Position numbers and translations under genes: made by a program. From positions 1 to 60,273 of the forward strand of contig JAUSAO010000005.1 of assembly GCA_030652475.1 (NCBI GenBank): a stretch of DNA of 60,273 bases, given 5' to 3'. Of this stretch, positions 1 through 7,792 are shown piece by piece. The notes under the pieces are model-generated. The model was not told where the DNA came from and did not search any database. It saw only the letters and a program-made list of their open reading frames with translations. The stretch is from Gallionella sp. (GTDB lineage: Bacteria; Pseudomonadota; Gammaproteobacteria; Burkholderiales; Gallionellaceae). The stretch's first letter is position 1; each line of letters begins with the position of its first letter.

Positions 1-61
1 GTTCATCAACAACACTGATCCGCCGTTTTGACCTGTCGCCGCATCTAATTACGATACAAAG

Positions 62-85
62 CAAAGGGCACGAAAGTGCCCTTTG
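62..85. terminator. perfect 10-bp hairpin with GAAA loop
   Basis: The arms 62-71 (CAAAGGGCAC) and 76-85 (GTGCCCTTTG) are perfect reverse complements around a GAAA tetraloop. The shape suits a transcription terminator, but no T-tract follows on the plus strand. It probably closes whatever gene lies to the left of the window. It sits inside the reading frame that runs into the HD-GYP gene, which argues that this frame is not coding here. Confidence 0.45.
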
Positions 86-140
86 TGCTACCTGCCGTCA
101 ACCTGCGCCAGATTTACGCGGATTTACACCGCCGCCAACA

Positions 141-1370
141 GTGCTAAACGGGCAGGGCGAGATTACGCATTATGTTGCGGTAAAACAGGACATCACCGAG
201 CGCAAAGCGAACGAAGCCAAGGTTCAGCGAATCAGCAATATTTACGCTGCATTGAGCCAGTGCAACGAGGCCATCGTGCGCTGCACCAATGAGGAACAGT
301 TGTTTCAGCAAATATGCCGCATCGCGGTGCAATTCGGTAGCGTAAAAATGGCGTGGCTCGGGTTGGTGGACGAGGCGAGCAAGCGAGTCAAGCCGATTGC
401 CTCCTATGGCGATGGCAAGGAGTATCTGGATGGCATCCAGATATCTACGGATGCCAATGATCCGTCGGCGCAAGGTCCGACCGGTATTGCCATTCGCGAG
501 AACCGGCCGTTCTGGTGTCAGGATTTTCTGCATGATCCAGTCACCGCGATGTGGCATGAGCGTGCCATGCTCTTCGGTTGGGGTGCCTCAGCCTCGTTGC
601 CGTTACTGCGCAACGGTGTGGTCATCGGCGTTTTCACTCTGTATGCCAGCGAGATCAATGCTTTCGACGAAGCCGCACAAAAACTGCTGATTGAAATGTC
701 CACGAATATCAACTTTGCGCTGGTCAATTTCGATCTCGAGGCAAAGCGCAAGCAAGCCGAGGAGCAGATCAAGCACTATGTCACCCAACTCGAAATCTCC
801 TTCATGCAAGCTGTGGAGGTGGCAACCACATTGAGCGAGATGCGTGATCCGTACACCGCCGGTCATGAACGGAGGGTGGCGGATATCGCTGCGGCCATTG
901 GTGCTGAGCTCGGTTTTGACACGCGCCAACAGGAGGGGTTGAGAGTCGCCGGACAACTGCATGATGTCGGCAAGATCGCCATTCCGACAGAAATTCTCGC
1001 CAAGCCAGGAAAATTATCATCAATAGAATTCATGATGATCAAAGGACATCCCGAGGCCGGCTACGACATACTCAAAAATGTGAAATTCCCCTGGCCAGTG
1101 GCGGAGATAGCACTACAACATCACGAGCGCATGGATGGCAGCGGCTATCCGCGTGGATTGAAGGGCGATGAGATTCTGCTGGAAGCACGGATCATGGCGG
1201 TGGCTGATGTAGTCGAGGCAATGAGTTCGCACCGCCCCTACCGTCCCGGACTGGGCGTCGAGGCCGCGCTGGCCGAGATCACCCGCGCGCGCGGCACGCA
1301 CTATGATGAACAAGCGGTGGATGCCTGTCTGCGGCTGTTCCGTGAGCGGGGTTATGTTTTGCCGGGTTGA
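141..1370 (+). CDS. GAF/HD-GYP domain phosphodiesterase, 5'-truncated (PAS remnant at N-terminus)
   Basis: This is a probable cyclic-di-GMP phosphodiesterase sensor. The first 20 residues are only the C-terminal end of a PAS domain (GEITHYVAVKQDITERK). A GAF domain follows at about residues 45-190, a short coiled linker, and an HD-GYP domain at about 225-395. The HD pair (HDVGK, near residue 274), the HHE motif (near 328) and GYP (near 335) are all intact, so catalysis is plausible. Most of the PAS domain is missing. The frame stays open to the left edge of the window, but its translation there (RRFDLSPHL and onward) does not look like PAS and contains a terminator-like hairpin. The gene was therefore probably cut by a rearrangement or insertion. 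The GTG at 141 is the first usable start in recognisable sequence, so the start is uncertain. Confidence 0.8.
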   Translation: MLNGQGEITHYVAVKQDITERKANEAKVQRISNIYAALSQCNEAIVRCTNEEQLFQQICRIAVQFGSVKMAWLGLVDEASKRVKPIASYGDGKEYLDGIQISTDANDPSAQGPTGIAIRENRPFWCQDFLHDPVTAMWHERAMLFGWGASASLPLLRNGVVIGVFTLYASEINAFDEAAQKLLIEMSTNINFALVNFDLEAKRKQAEEQIKHYVTQLEISFMQAVEVATTLSEMRDPYTAGHERRVADIAAAIGAELGFDTRQQEGLRVAGQLHDVGKIAIPTEILAKPGKLSSIEFMMIKGHPEAGYDILKNVKFPWPVAEIALQHHERMDGSGYPRGLKGDEILLEARIMAVADVVEAMSSHRPYRPGLGVEAALAEITRARGTHYDEQAVDACLRLFRERGYVLPG

Positions 1371-1388
1371 GTGACCGCCTTCTTGTTT

Positions 1389-1408
1389 CTTCCCCATTAC
1401 AGGGGAAG
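1389..1408 (+). terminator. hairpin after HD-GYP gene
   Basis: The arms CTTCCCC (1389-1395) and GGGGAAG (1402-1408) form a 7-bp stem with a 6-nt loop just after the HD-GYP stop codon. No T-run follows, so it is at best a weak or Rho-assisted terminator. Confidence 0.35.
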
Positions 1409-1452
1409 GTTCTGGCTAACGAATTATTTGGTTTTAACGATTGGAGACGATG

Positions 1453-1893
1453 ATGGAAATGACTACCCCTTGGCAGCTGGACTGGAATGAAAGTCTGAGT
1501 ATGTTTATCCCGGAGATCGATGCCCAGCATCAGAACTTCATCCGGCTCATCAACGAACTGAACGAAGCCATTATCGGGCGCATGGATATTGAAGAGATCA
1601 AGCGCCGTATGCAATCCATTCTGGACGATGCGGCGATGCACTTTGCCCATGAGGAGGTCTTGTTCAAAGAGTGGGGCTACCCGGGGGCGGAAGAACATGC
1701 GCAGAGGCATGTGCAGGCCATGCAGTTCTTTCGCAAAATCATGGAAGAGTTTGGGCGTGACAGAACGGAGTACGAGTGGATCGAGGCGGGCCTGAAGGTC
1801 AAACAAGCGTTGATCGGGCACCTCTTGGCAGAAGACATAAAGTACCGCGACTACCGCGTGGCACAAGGTCAGCTATCCCGTCCGATGCCATGA
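1453..1893 (+). CDS. bacteriohemerythrin
   Basis: A single-domain oxygen-binding hemerythrin of 146 residues. The diiron ligand pattern is complete: a first His in DAQHQNF, a His-x3-Glu type segment in HFAHEEVLF, paired His in EEHAQRHV, and a final His-x4-Asp in GHLLAED. Family members bind O2 reversibly and act in oxygen delivery or sensing, often in microaerophiles. An SD-like TTGGAGA at 1441-1447 places GGAG six bases before the ATG at 1453. An upstream TTG (1441) and ATG (1450) are in frame but poorly spaced. It follows the HD-GYP gene by about 80 bases. Bacteriohemerythrins commonly sit beside signalling genes, but a functional link here is inference only. Confidence 0.9.
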   Translation: MEMTTPWQLDWNESLSMFIPEIDAQHQNFIRLINELNEAIIGRMDIEEIKRRMQSILDDAAMHFAHEEVLFKEWGYPGAEEHAQRHVQAMQFFRKIMEEFGRDRTEYEWIEAGLKVKQALIGHLLAEDIKYRDYRVAQGQLSRPMP

Positions 1894-1930
1894 TGTTTGA
1901 ATGAATCACGGTGCAACTTTTATCGGTGTG

Positions 1931-2127
1931 GATTAAAGGGGCCGATTAAAGGGGCCAGGCTCGAAATATTTTCCGGCCTCGCCGCAACATCAGCCATAAT
2001 TCCCATTGCGCCCATCAGTACTGCCATTATGGGGTCACATGCCATTAGGCACATTATGGGGTCAAACATGCCATTATGGGGTCAGTTCTAACATTCCAAC
2101 AAATTGTAGGAATGTTAGAACTGACCC
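1931..2127. repeat. REP-like cluster: tandem 13-mers, triple CATTATGGGGTCA, long hairpin
   Basis: The gap of about 360 bases between the hemerythrin and DUF2283 genes holds repeats rather than a gene. GATTAAAGGGGCC is repeated back to back at 1931-1956. CATTATGGGGTCA occurs at 2025-2037, 2052-2064 and 2072-2084. A perfect 19-bp inverted repeat (2079-2097 with 2109-2127) encloses an 11-nt loop. The GGGGTCAG and AAGGGGCCAGGCTCG strings resemble flanks of REP-associated tyrosine transposase (RAYT) genes in other genomes (from memory). No transposase is present. A further stretch, 2166-2186, reappears with one mismatch at 56635-56655. Confidence 0.7.
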
Positions 2128-2251
2128 AGATGCCTGGTAGGGTGTGCTGTGCGCACCATGGTGCATGATGCCGCAAGGGCATTCCCACGGAATATAAGGC
2201 GATAAATCGGCTATTCCTGAATGAAAATGCACCCTACGCTTGCTTGGCAGA

Positions 2252-2437
2252 CTATGCAGCCTTTTTCATGGGCAGTTCGGCTCGTTTGCTCACGTACAAT
2301 AACTCGACACCCAGAACGTTTCCGTTGGCGTCATAATCCAGAATCATGCCGGGTTTGATTTCCTCGGTTTTCTCAATTTCGCCTTCTGTAAGCTGGATGT
2401 ACAGTGCATCTGCCGCATGGTCGAATTCAATTTTCAT
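2252..2437 (-). CDS. DUF2283 family protein
   Basis: A 61-residue protein that reads as a complete DUF2283 domain: MKIEFDHAADALYIQL at the start, then a D-x-D-x-G-x-V-x-G-x-E core (LDYDANGNVLGVELL). The family is widespread, very small and of unknown function, and is often found near toxin-antitoxin genes. It is transcribed divergently from hicAB across a 74-base gap carrying a repeated heptamer, so the two units may share regulation (inference). Confidence 0.8.
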   Translation of the reverse strand: MKIEFDHAADALYIQLTEGEIEKTEEIKPGMILDYDANGNVLGVELLYVSKRAELPMKKAA

Positions 2438-2460
2438 GTGCTCACCTTTACTCTTCCATT

Positions 2461-2506
2461 GCTTGCATAAACCGCTTGCATTTTACGATTGCGCTTGCAA
2501 CAATAT
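2461..2506 (+). promoter_or_regulatory. candidate hicAB promoter with three GCTTGCA repeats
   Basis: The divergent gap contains GCTTGCA three times in the same orientation, at 2461-2467, 2474-2480 and 2493-2499. A possible -35 TTGCAT (2477-2482) and -10 CAATAT (2501-2506) are separated by 18 bases and overlap the second and third copies. HicB antitoxins with C-terminal DNA-binding domains repress their own operon, so these heptamers are reasonable operator candidates. This is read from the sequence and untested. Confidence 0.4.
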
Positions 2507-2511
2507 CGACC

Positions 2512-2766
2512 ATGAACAGCACCCATCGAAAAACACTGGAAGCTATTTTTTCCACACCAACACCCAGAAATCTGGAATGGGTACGGATGGAGTCTCTATT
2601 TGTAGCACTTGGCGGCGTCGTGATTGAAGGCAATGGCTCGCGTGTGCGATTCGAACTGGGCGGCGTAATCGGCACATTCCACCGTCCGCACCCGGCGAAA
2701 GAAGCAAAGCCGTATCAAGTGAGAGATGCCAAGTTATTTTTAACCGAAGCGGGAGTAACGCCATGA
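2512..2766 (+). CDS. hicA: type II toxin HicA
   Basis: HicA toxins are small dsRBD-fold mRNA interferases. This one has 84 residues, and the ATG at 2512 gives the expected compact size. The N-terminal LEAIFSTPTPRNLEWVRMESL, the central GGVVIEGNGSRVRF strand and the HRPHPAKEAKPYQVRD segment match the HicA subfamily whose C-terminal half carries HRPHP. The more common GSHHK catalytic signature is replaced by GNGSRVRF, so the active His may lie elsewhere. Its stop overlaps the hicB start by 4 nt (ATGA), the usual toxin-first translationally coupled arrangement. Confidence 0.88.
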   Translation: MNSTHRKTLEAIFSTPTPRNLEWVRMESLFVALGGVVIEGNGSRVRFELGGVIGTFHRPHPAKEAKPYQVRDAKLFLTEAGVTP

Positions 2767-3092
2767 ATACTATGATTTACAAGAGCTATGCGGCTCGCAT
2801 TGAATACAGCGATGAGGATGCCTGCTTCATCGGGCATATTGCGGGGATAACCGATGTCATCGGTTTTCATGCCGACAACGTACAGGAATTGCGAGCAGCG
2901 TTTGAAGAGGCGGTGGAGGATTATCTGGCAAGCTGCGCGAACTTGGGCCGTGCAGCGCAAAAACCCGCCAGTGGTCGATTGATGTTGCGTGTGCCGCCAG
3001 AAGTACATACCGCAGCACTCGTGGCAGCGCAGGTGAGCGGGCAGAGCCTGAACCAATGGGCTACTCAAGCCTTGCGGCATGCATCTGAGTAA
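2763..3092 (+). CDS. hicB: type II antitoxin HicB
   Basis: The antitoxin partner of HicA, 109 residues. Residues 1-60 form the HicB partial RNase-H-like fold (YKSYAARIEYSDEDACFIGHIAGI, then the AAFEEAVEDYL helix). The C-terminal part (LMLRVPPEVHTAALVAAQVSGQSLNQWATQAL) is a ribbon-helix-helix DNA-binding segment. This predicts both toxin neutralisation and autorepression, possibly through the GCTTGCA repeats upstream of hicA. It overlaps hicA by 4 nt. Confidence 0.9.
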   Translation: MNTMIYKSYAARIEYSDEDACFIGHIAGITDVIGFHADNVQELRAAFEEAVEDYLASCANLGRAAQKPASGRLMLRVPPEVHTAALVAAQVSGQSLNQWATQALRHASE

Positions 3093-3161
3093 GTCACACA
3101 GCATCAACTGTGGCATGTCGGTTTTATCGCTACTGCAATCCGTAAACCGTAAACCGTAATA

Positions 3162-5348
3162 ATGTCCATCGTTCGTGTCGCTCTTGATATCCCACTGTCC
3201 ACCCTGTTCGATTACACGGTGGATGAGGTCGTCGCACCAGGCCAGCGTGTGATCGTGCCGTTCGGGCACAGGCAGTTGCTTGGCGTGATTCTGGAGTGCG
3301 TTGCGACGACAAGTATATCTTCCGAGCGTATTAAAGCGGTTATTCAGGTTTTGTACGACAGCGCGCCTTTGTCTGCGGAATTACTCAAATTGCTGTGTTT
3401 TTGCAGCGATTATTACCAGTACCCCGTGGGGCAGACGGTCTTGTCCGCATTGCCGAGCCGTCTGCGTTCTGCCAAGCCGCTTATTGTTAAGCCGATTTTG
3501 CACTACAGGCTCACTGACAATGGGCATGAGCTGGATATGGCTGATTTTCCGAAGCGGAAATCGGTGGCCCGAAAAATTATTGCGAAGTTAAAAGAGCATA
3601 GCTGCTCTTTCGCGCAGCTAAAAATGCTGTCGGCTACGGCAACTACCCAGTTGCAATGGTTGCAGCAGGAGGCGCTGGTCGAGAATTTCGAGGCCGAGTC
3701 ATTTTCCGCGGCTGCATCTGAAATCAGGCATAGTTTTGAGAACGCGCACCAATTGACTGCAGAGCAGCAAGCCGCGGTAGATAGCATTATTGCAACAGAG
3801 GGTTATACCTGTTTTTTGCTGCACGGCATCACCGGCAGCGGAAAAACGGAGGTTTATGTCCATCTGATGGACCATATTATGCAGCGCAGCGGACAGGTGT
3901 TGCTGCTTGTTCCTGAAATCAACCTTACGCCACAACTGGAAAATTATTTTCGCAGCCGTTTCACCGACGTGACACTGGTGAGTATGCATAGCGGCTTGTC
4001 AGAAAATCAGCGGCTGCACAACTGGCAGCTTGCGCAGTCAGGTGCGGCGCAGATTGTCCTTGGTACACGATTGTCAATATTCGCAGAACTACCCAGGCTG
4101 GCACTGATCATCGTGGATGAAGAGCACGACAGCTCCTTCAAACAACAGGATGGACTGCGCTACTCGGCGCGGGATGTGGCGATTTTTCGCGCCAGCCAGC
4201 GTCGTATGCCTATCGTGCTGGGTTCGGCTACGCCCTCCCTCGAGAGTTATCAAAATGCGCAGACCGGACGCTATCGGATGCTGAGGTTAACGGGGCGTGC
4301 GCAGGCGGATGCGCGTTTACCCACTGTGGGCTGCATTAATATCCATCAGGCAGGGATGCACGAGGGTATCAGTGAGAAGCTGCTGCGCGAGGTTGAACAG
4401 CGCCTGGTACGCGGCGAGCAAAGTCTGTTGTTTATAAACCGACGCGGATATGCGCCCGTACTGATGTGTACCGAATGCGGCTGGCTGTCTGATTGCAGGC
4501 ATTGTGCTGGGAAGATGGTGCTGCATCTTCAGGAGAATCGTCTTCGTTGCCATCACTGTGGTTATCAGGTGCGTGTTCCGGCGGCTTGTCCTGATTGCGG
4601 CAACGCCGAATTGCATCCGCTCGGAAGTGGTACGCAACGCGTGGAAAGCATCTTGCAGCAACGTTTTCCCGGCGCACGGATACTTCGCGTGGACAGGGAC
4701 AGTACGCGCAATAAGCGGGCATGGCAGGTGATGCGCGAACAGATACACGCGAATGAGGTGGATATATTGGTTGGCACGCAAATGCTGGCCAAGGGCCATG
4801 ACTTTCCCGCGCTGACGCTGGTGGGCGTGCTTAATCCAGACAGTGCGCTATATAGCAGCGATTTTCGTGCGGCAGAAAAACTATTTGCACAGTTGATGCA
4901 AGTAGCCGGGCGGGCAGGGCGAGCAGACAAGCCGGGCGAGGTATGGATACAAACTGCTTTCCCCGATCATCCATTGTTTCGCTGTTTGCAGAACCACGAT
5001 TTTGAAGGCTGGGCGGAGGCTCAGTTGAGCGAACGGAAGATGGCAGGTTTTCCTCCGTTTGTCTTTCAGGTCATGCTTCGTGCAGAAGGGATGATTGAGG
5101 CGGATGTTTATGCCTATCTCAATCAGGCACGCATTGCGGCCATCGAATTAAAACATGCGATTGAAATATTTGGCGTAGTCCCGGCCGTGCTTGCGCGGCG
5201 TGCAAACCATGTTCGCGCACAATTATTGATTCAGGCAGCTACACGCAAGGGCTTGCAGCAATTTATGCGTGCGTGGAAACCATTGCTTGATGAACTTCCG
5301 GCGAAAAAAATACGCTGTTCGCTGGATGTCGACCCGCTTGAGTTTTGA
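3162..5348 (+). CDS. priA: primosomal protein N' (PriA helicase)
   Basis: A 3'-5' superfamily 2 helicase that restarts stalled replication forks by loading the primosome. At 728 residues it has the family's normal length. The N-terminal 3'-DNA-binding domain precedes a Walker A motif (GITGSGKTEVY, near residue 222) and a DEEH box (near 318). A cysteine-rich zinc-binding insert follows from about 434 (CTECGWLSDCRHC, then CHHCG and CPDCG), and then the conserved helicase C-terminal motifs (GTQMLAKGHDFP, QVAGRAGR). Nothing is missing. The start at 3162 lies directly after a short CGTAAAC tandem, and no strong SD is visible. Confidence 0.96.
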   Translation: MSIVRVALDIPLSTLFDYTVDEVVAPGQRVIVPFGHRQLLGVILECVATTSISSERIKAVIQVLYDSAPLSAELLKLLCFCSDYYQYPVGQTVLSALPSRLRSAKPLIVKPILHYRLTDNGHELDMADFPKRKSVARKIIAKLKEHSCSFAQLKMLSATATTQLQWLQQEALVENFEAESFSAAASEIRHSFENAHQLTAEQQAAVDSIIATEGYTCFLLHGITGSGKTEVYVHLMDHIMQRSGQVLLLVPEINLTPQLENYFRSRFTDVTLVSMHSGLSENQRLHNWQLAQSGAAQIVLGTRLSIFAELPRLALIIVDEEHDSSFKQQDGLRYSARDVAIFRASQRRMPIVLGSATPSLESYQNAQTGRYRMLRLTGRAQADARLPTVGCINIHQAGMHEGISEKLLREVEQRLVRGEQSLLFINRRGYAPVLMCTECGWLSDCRHCAGKMVLHLQENRLRCHHCGYQVRVPAACPDCGNAELHPLGSGTQRVESILQQRFPGARILRVDRDSTRNKRAWQVMREQIHANEVDILVGTQMLAKGHDFPALTLVGVLNPDSALYSSDFRAAEKLFAQLMQVAGRAGRADKPGEVWIQTAFPDHPLFRCLQNHDFEGWAEAQLSERKMAGFPPFVFQVMLRAEGMIEADVYAYLNQARIAAIELKHAIEIFGVVPAVLARRANHVRAQLLIQAATRKGLQQFMRAWKPLLDELPAKKIRCSLDVDPLEF

Positions 5349-5375
5349 GGGTTATACCCCCCCCAAAAGGGTGTG

Positions 5376-5404
5376 CAAGTGCGCGGTATTGCGTGGTGTA
5401 TAAT
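5376..5404 (+). promoter_or_regulatory. probable promoter of the haem protein/FAD oxidase pair
   Basis: A perfect -10 hexamer TATAAT at 5399-5404 lies 26 bases before the ATG at 5431, after the priA stop. The -35 region is poor (CAAGTG at the ideal spacing). This is the only recognisable promoter element for the two downstream genes. Confidence 0.5.
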
Positions 5405-5430
5405 TCCCCAAATATTTTGAGGATAGAAAA

Positions 5431-6183
5431 ATGATACGAGAAATTCAGCGGTTCATACTGGCCGATTTGGCTCTGCCCATCAAGACACTTTTTACCGGAT
5501 ATTTACTGGTTGTTGGCTTGGGATTGTTGTTTGCGGGCGCGCAGATTCTTCTGACCCACGGCATGGCGGATGGCAAATTGGGCCTTTCGGTGGATGACAT
5601 CGTATATAGCTATCACGGCCAGCCTGGCACCAAACTGGAAGCAAAACTCAACGGATCGATGAAAGACATGGCGCCACCGGAAGTGCGTCTGACACTCATC
5701 AAGTGGGCGAGTACAGGCGCGCCTGAAGAAGAATGGGAGACAGCCATCAAGCCGAACGTGGTGCAATATTGTGCGCCTTGTCATGCCAATATGCCCAACC
5801 TGATCAACATCAGCGATAAAACGGTGATGGACGAAGTGACCAAAAGAGATGGGGGCGTTTCCGTGTCCACACTGACACGCGTTTCTCATATTCACTTGTT
5901 CGGTATTTCCTTCATCTTTTTCTTTGTAGGCTGGATATTTACCTACGCGACCGGCTTTTCGCCGATGACCAAAGGTATTCTGATCTTCACGCCGTTTGGT
6001 TTTCTGATCGTGGACGTCCTCTCATGGTGGCTAACCAAGCTGGAACCCAACTTTGCCTGGCTGGTGATTATTGGCGGTTTTGGTTATAGTCTTGCGGCTA
6101 CCGTGATGATTTTCACCTCCTTGTATCAGATGTGGATACTGCCGAGACGTTTGCTCAAACCAGTTAATCCACTGACGGATTGA
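5431..6183 (+). CDS. membrane-anchored c-type haem protein, four TM segments
   Basis: A 250-residue protein of no family I can name. One transmembrane helix lies near residues 19-41. A periplasmic loop of about 110 residues follows, with a single CAPCH haem c-binding motif at 114-118. Three more helices lie at about 153-175, 182-202 and 208-231. A Met (MPNL) soon after the motif could be a sixth haem ligand. It overlaps the GlcD-like oxidase by 4 nt, so the two are almost certainly co-translated. I infer that it passes electrons from the oxidase to the respiratory chain. SD-like GAGGAT precedes the ATG. Confidence 0.75.
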   Translation: MIREIQRFILADLALPIKTLFTGYLLVVGLGLLFAGAQILLTHGMADGKLGLSVDDIVYSYHGQPGTKLEAKLNGSMKDMAPPEVRLTLIKWASTGAPEEEWETAIKPNVVQYCAPCHANMPNLINISDKTVMDEVTKRDGGVSVSTLTRVSHIHLFGISFIFFFVGWIFTYATGFSPMTKGILIFTPFGFLIVDVLSWWLTKLEPNFAWLVIIGGFGYSLAATVMIFTSLYQMWILPRRLLKPVNPLTD

Positions 6184-7598
6184 TATTGGTGCGCCCAGCA
6201 ATCGGATTGTTTGAAGGTATCGTCGCCATCGTCGGCGGCGATGCCGTATTGACGGGCGAAGCAGCCAAGCCCTATTGTCAGGATTGGCGCGGCCGTTATT
6301 CTGGCGACGCGCTGGCCATCGTGTTTCCATCCGACACGCAGCAGGTTTCCGAAGTCGTCAAACTGTGCGCTGCCAGGCAGATTGCCATTGTTCCGCAGGG
6401 CGGGAATACCAGTTTATGCGGTGGCAGCGTACCGCTGACCGAGGTTCGGCAAATTGTGCTGAATCTGTCACGCATGAACCGGATACGCACGATGGATGCG
6501 ATCAATTACACCATGACGGTCGAGGCAGGATGCAGGCTGGCCGATGTGCGTGAGGAAGCAGAAAAAAATAACCGCTTGTACCCGCTCGCTCTGACGGCCA
6601 CGCAAAAGTATTGCGAGGTTGGCGGCAATATTTCCACTAATGCAGGTGGTCTCAATGTATTGCGTTACGGTAATGCGCGTGATCTGGTGCTTGGCCTGGA
6701 AGTGGTGTTGCCGGATGGGCGCATTTGGGATGGGCTGCGCAGCCTGCGCAAGGACAATTCCGGTTACGATCTCAAGCATCTGTTCATCGGGGCGGAAGGT
6801 ACGCTGGGTATTGTCACGGCCGCCGTGCTCAAGCTGTTTCCGCGACCGCAAACAACCTCCACGGCTTGCGTGGCGATTGCCGATGTAGATGCGGCGGTAA
6901 GGCTGCTGGCGCATGTGCGTGCGAATTGCGGCGATACGCTGAGCGCTTTTGAAATCATCTCGCGTAGCTGTCTGGATTTGGTCTATCGTCATATCGCAGA
7001 TATGGATGAGCCGTTTGCCGGCAAATATGAATATTATTTACTGATCCAGCTAAGCGATGTGTTGCCAGGTTCGCTGGACCATGCGTTGCGTGCAGCGCTG
7101 CAGGGTTTCGGGCCGGGTGTGCTGGCGCAATCCGTCACCTCCGATGCCGAAGCCGCGGAAAACTGGTGGAAGCTGCGCAAAAATATCAGCGAGGCGCAGA
7201 AACGAGAAGGCGTCAGCATCAAACATGACATTTCTGTACCGGTAAGCCGTGTGGCAGAATTCATCGTGCAGGCCAACGCCGCGTTGCGCACGGCATTCCC
7301 GGGAATACGCATTGTTTTTTTCGGGCATATGGGCGATGGCAACATTCACTACAATGCATCCATGCCGGAAGCCGAAAAAAATCAGGCATTCATTGCACAG
7401 CATGAGCCAGAAGTGAACCGCCTCGTTTATGGCGTCGTGGCAGAGCTGGGCGGCAGCATCAGCGCCGAACACGGCCTGGGGCAACTCAAACATGAGACGA
7501 TACGCGAATATAAAGACCCGCTTGAGCTGGAACTGATGCGCAACATCAAGCAAATGTTCGACCCAGCAGGTCTGATGAATCCGGGCAAATTCATCTGA
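6180..7598 (+). CDS. FAD-linked D-2-hydroxyacid oxidase (GlcD/D-2-hydroxyglutarate dehydrogenase-like)
   Basis: A 472-residue flavoprotein of the vanillyl-alcohol-oxidase fold. The N-terminal FAD-binding domain shows PQGGNTSLCGGSVP and GGNISTNAGG. The C-terminal substrate domain carries HMGDGNIHYN and SAEHGLGQLK, the metal and substrate signatures of the D-lactate/glycolate/D-2-hydroxyglutarate group. Which acid it oxidises cannot be decided from motifs. D-2-hydroxyglutarate clean-up linked to serine synthesis, or glycolate oxidation (useful in a Calvin-cycle organism), are both possible. The start is a non-ATG codon: TTG at 6180, with TTG 6186 and GTG 6189 as alternatives. It overlaps the membrane haem protein, its likely electron acceptor. 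Confidence 0.85.
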   Translation: MILVRPAIGLFEGIVAIVGGDAVLTGEAAKPYCQDWRGRYSGDALAIVFPSDTQQVSEVVKLCAARQIAIVPQGGNTSLCGGSVPLTEVRQIVLNLSRMNRIRTMDAINYTMTVEAGCRLADVREEAEKNNRLYPLALTATQKYCEVGGNISTNAGGLNVLRYGNARDLVLGLEVVLPDGRIWDGLRSLRKDNSGYDLKHLFIGAEGTLGIVTAAVLKLFPRPQTTSTACVAIADVDAAVRLLAHVRANCGDTLSAFEIISRSCLDLVYRHIADMDEPFAGKYEYYLLIQLSDVLPGSLDHALRAALQGFGPGVLAQSVTSDAEAAENWWKLRKNISEAQKREGVSIKHDISVPVSRVAEFIVQANAALRTAFPGIRIVFFGHMGDGNIHYNASMPEAEKNQAFIAQHEPEVNRLVYGVVAELGGSISAEHGLGQLKHETIREYKDPLELELMRNIKQMFDPAGLMNPGKFI

Positions 7599-7632
7599 GG
7601 TTACGGATGTTCTGCCGGGCGTCAGTTATTCG

Positions 7633-7771
7633 TTAACGTGAAACTCGCCTAGCGATTCGTTTGCCCTTTCCCTCGCTTGCGGGGGAAAGCGTAGCGAGGG
7701 GGCAATTGGAAAGGGGGAAAACGGGCATGGCGAGCTTCATTGTTGGGGTGGCTACTTGCCATGCCCGTTAG
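7633..7771 (+). repeat. dispersed palindromic element, family 1, copy A
   Basis: Starts TTAACGTGAAACTCGC and ends CATGCCCGTTAG. It fills most of the gap between the FAD oxidase and the NYN gene. It contains a pyrimidine/purine hairpin (CCCTCGC with GCGAGGG) and a terminal stem ACGGGCATGGC/GCCATGCCCGT. Homologous copies occur at 20597-20722, 59669-59795 and 51101-51203, and a partial copy lies inside a gene at 13815-13865. Confidence 0.85.
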
Positions 7772-7792
7772 CCAAGAGAATCGGAGACGCAA

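Noticed and set aside
1897-2091. 64-codon open frame after the hemerythrin gene
   Set aside because: It consists of the repeat cluster (repeated MG, IM and H runs), has no ribosome-binding site and resembles no protein.
2966-3161. Hairpin CACAG/CTGTG and CGTAAAC tandem between hicB and priA
   Set aside because: A 5-bp stem without a T-tract and a two-unit tandem are too weak to call a terminator or an operator.
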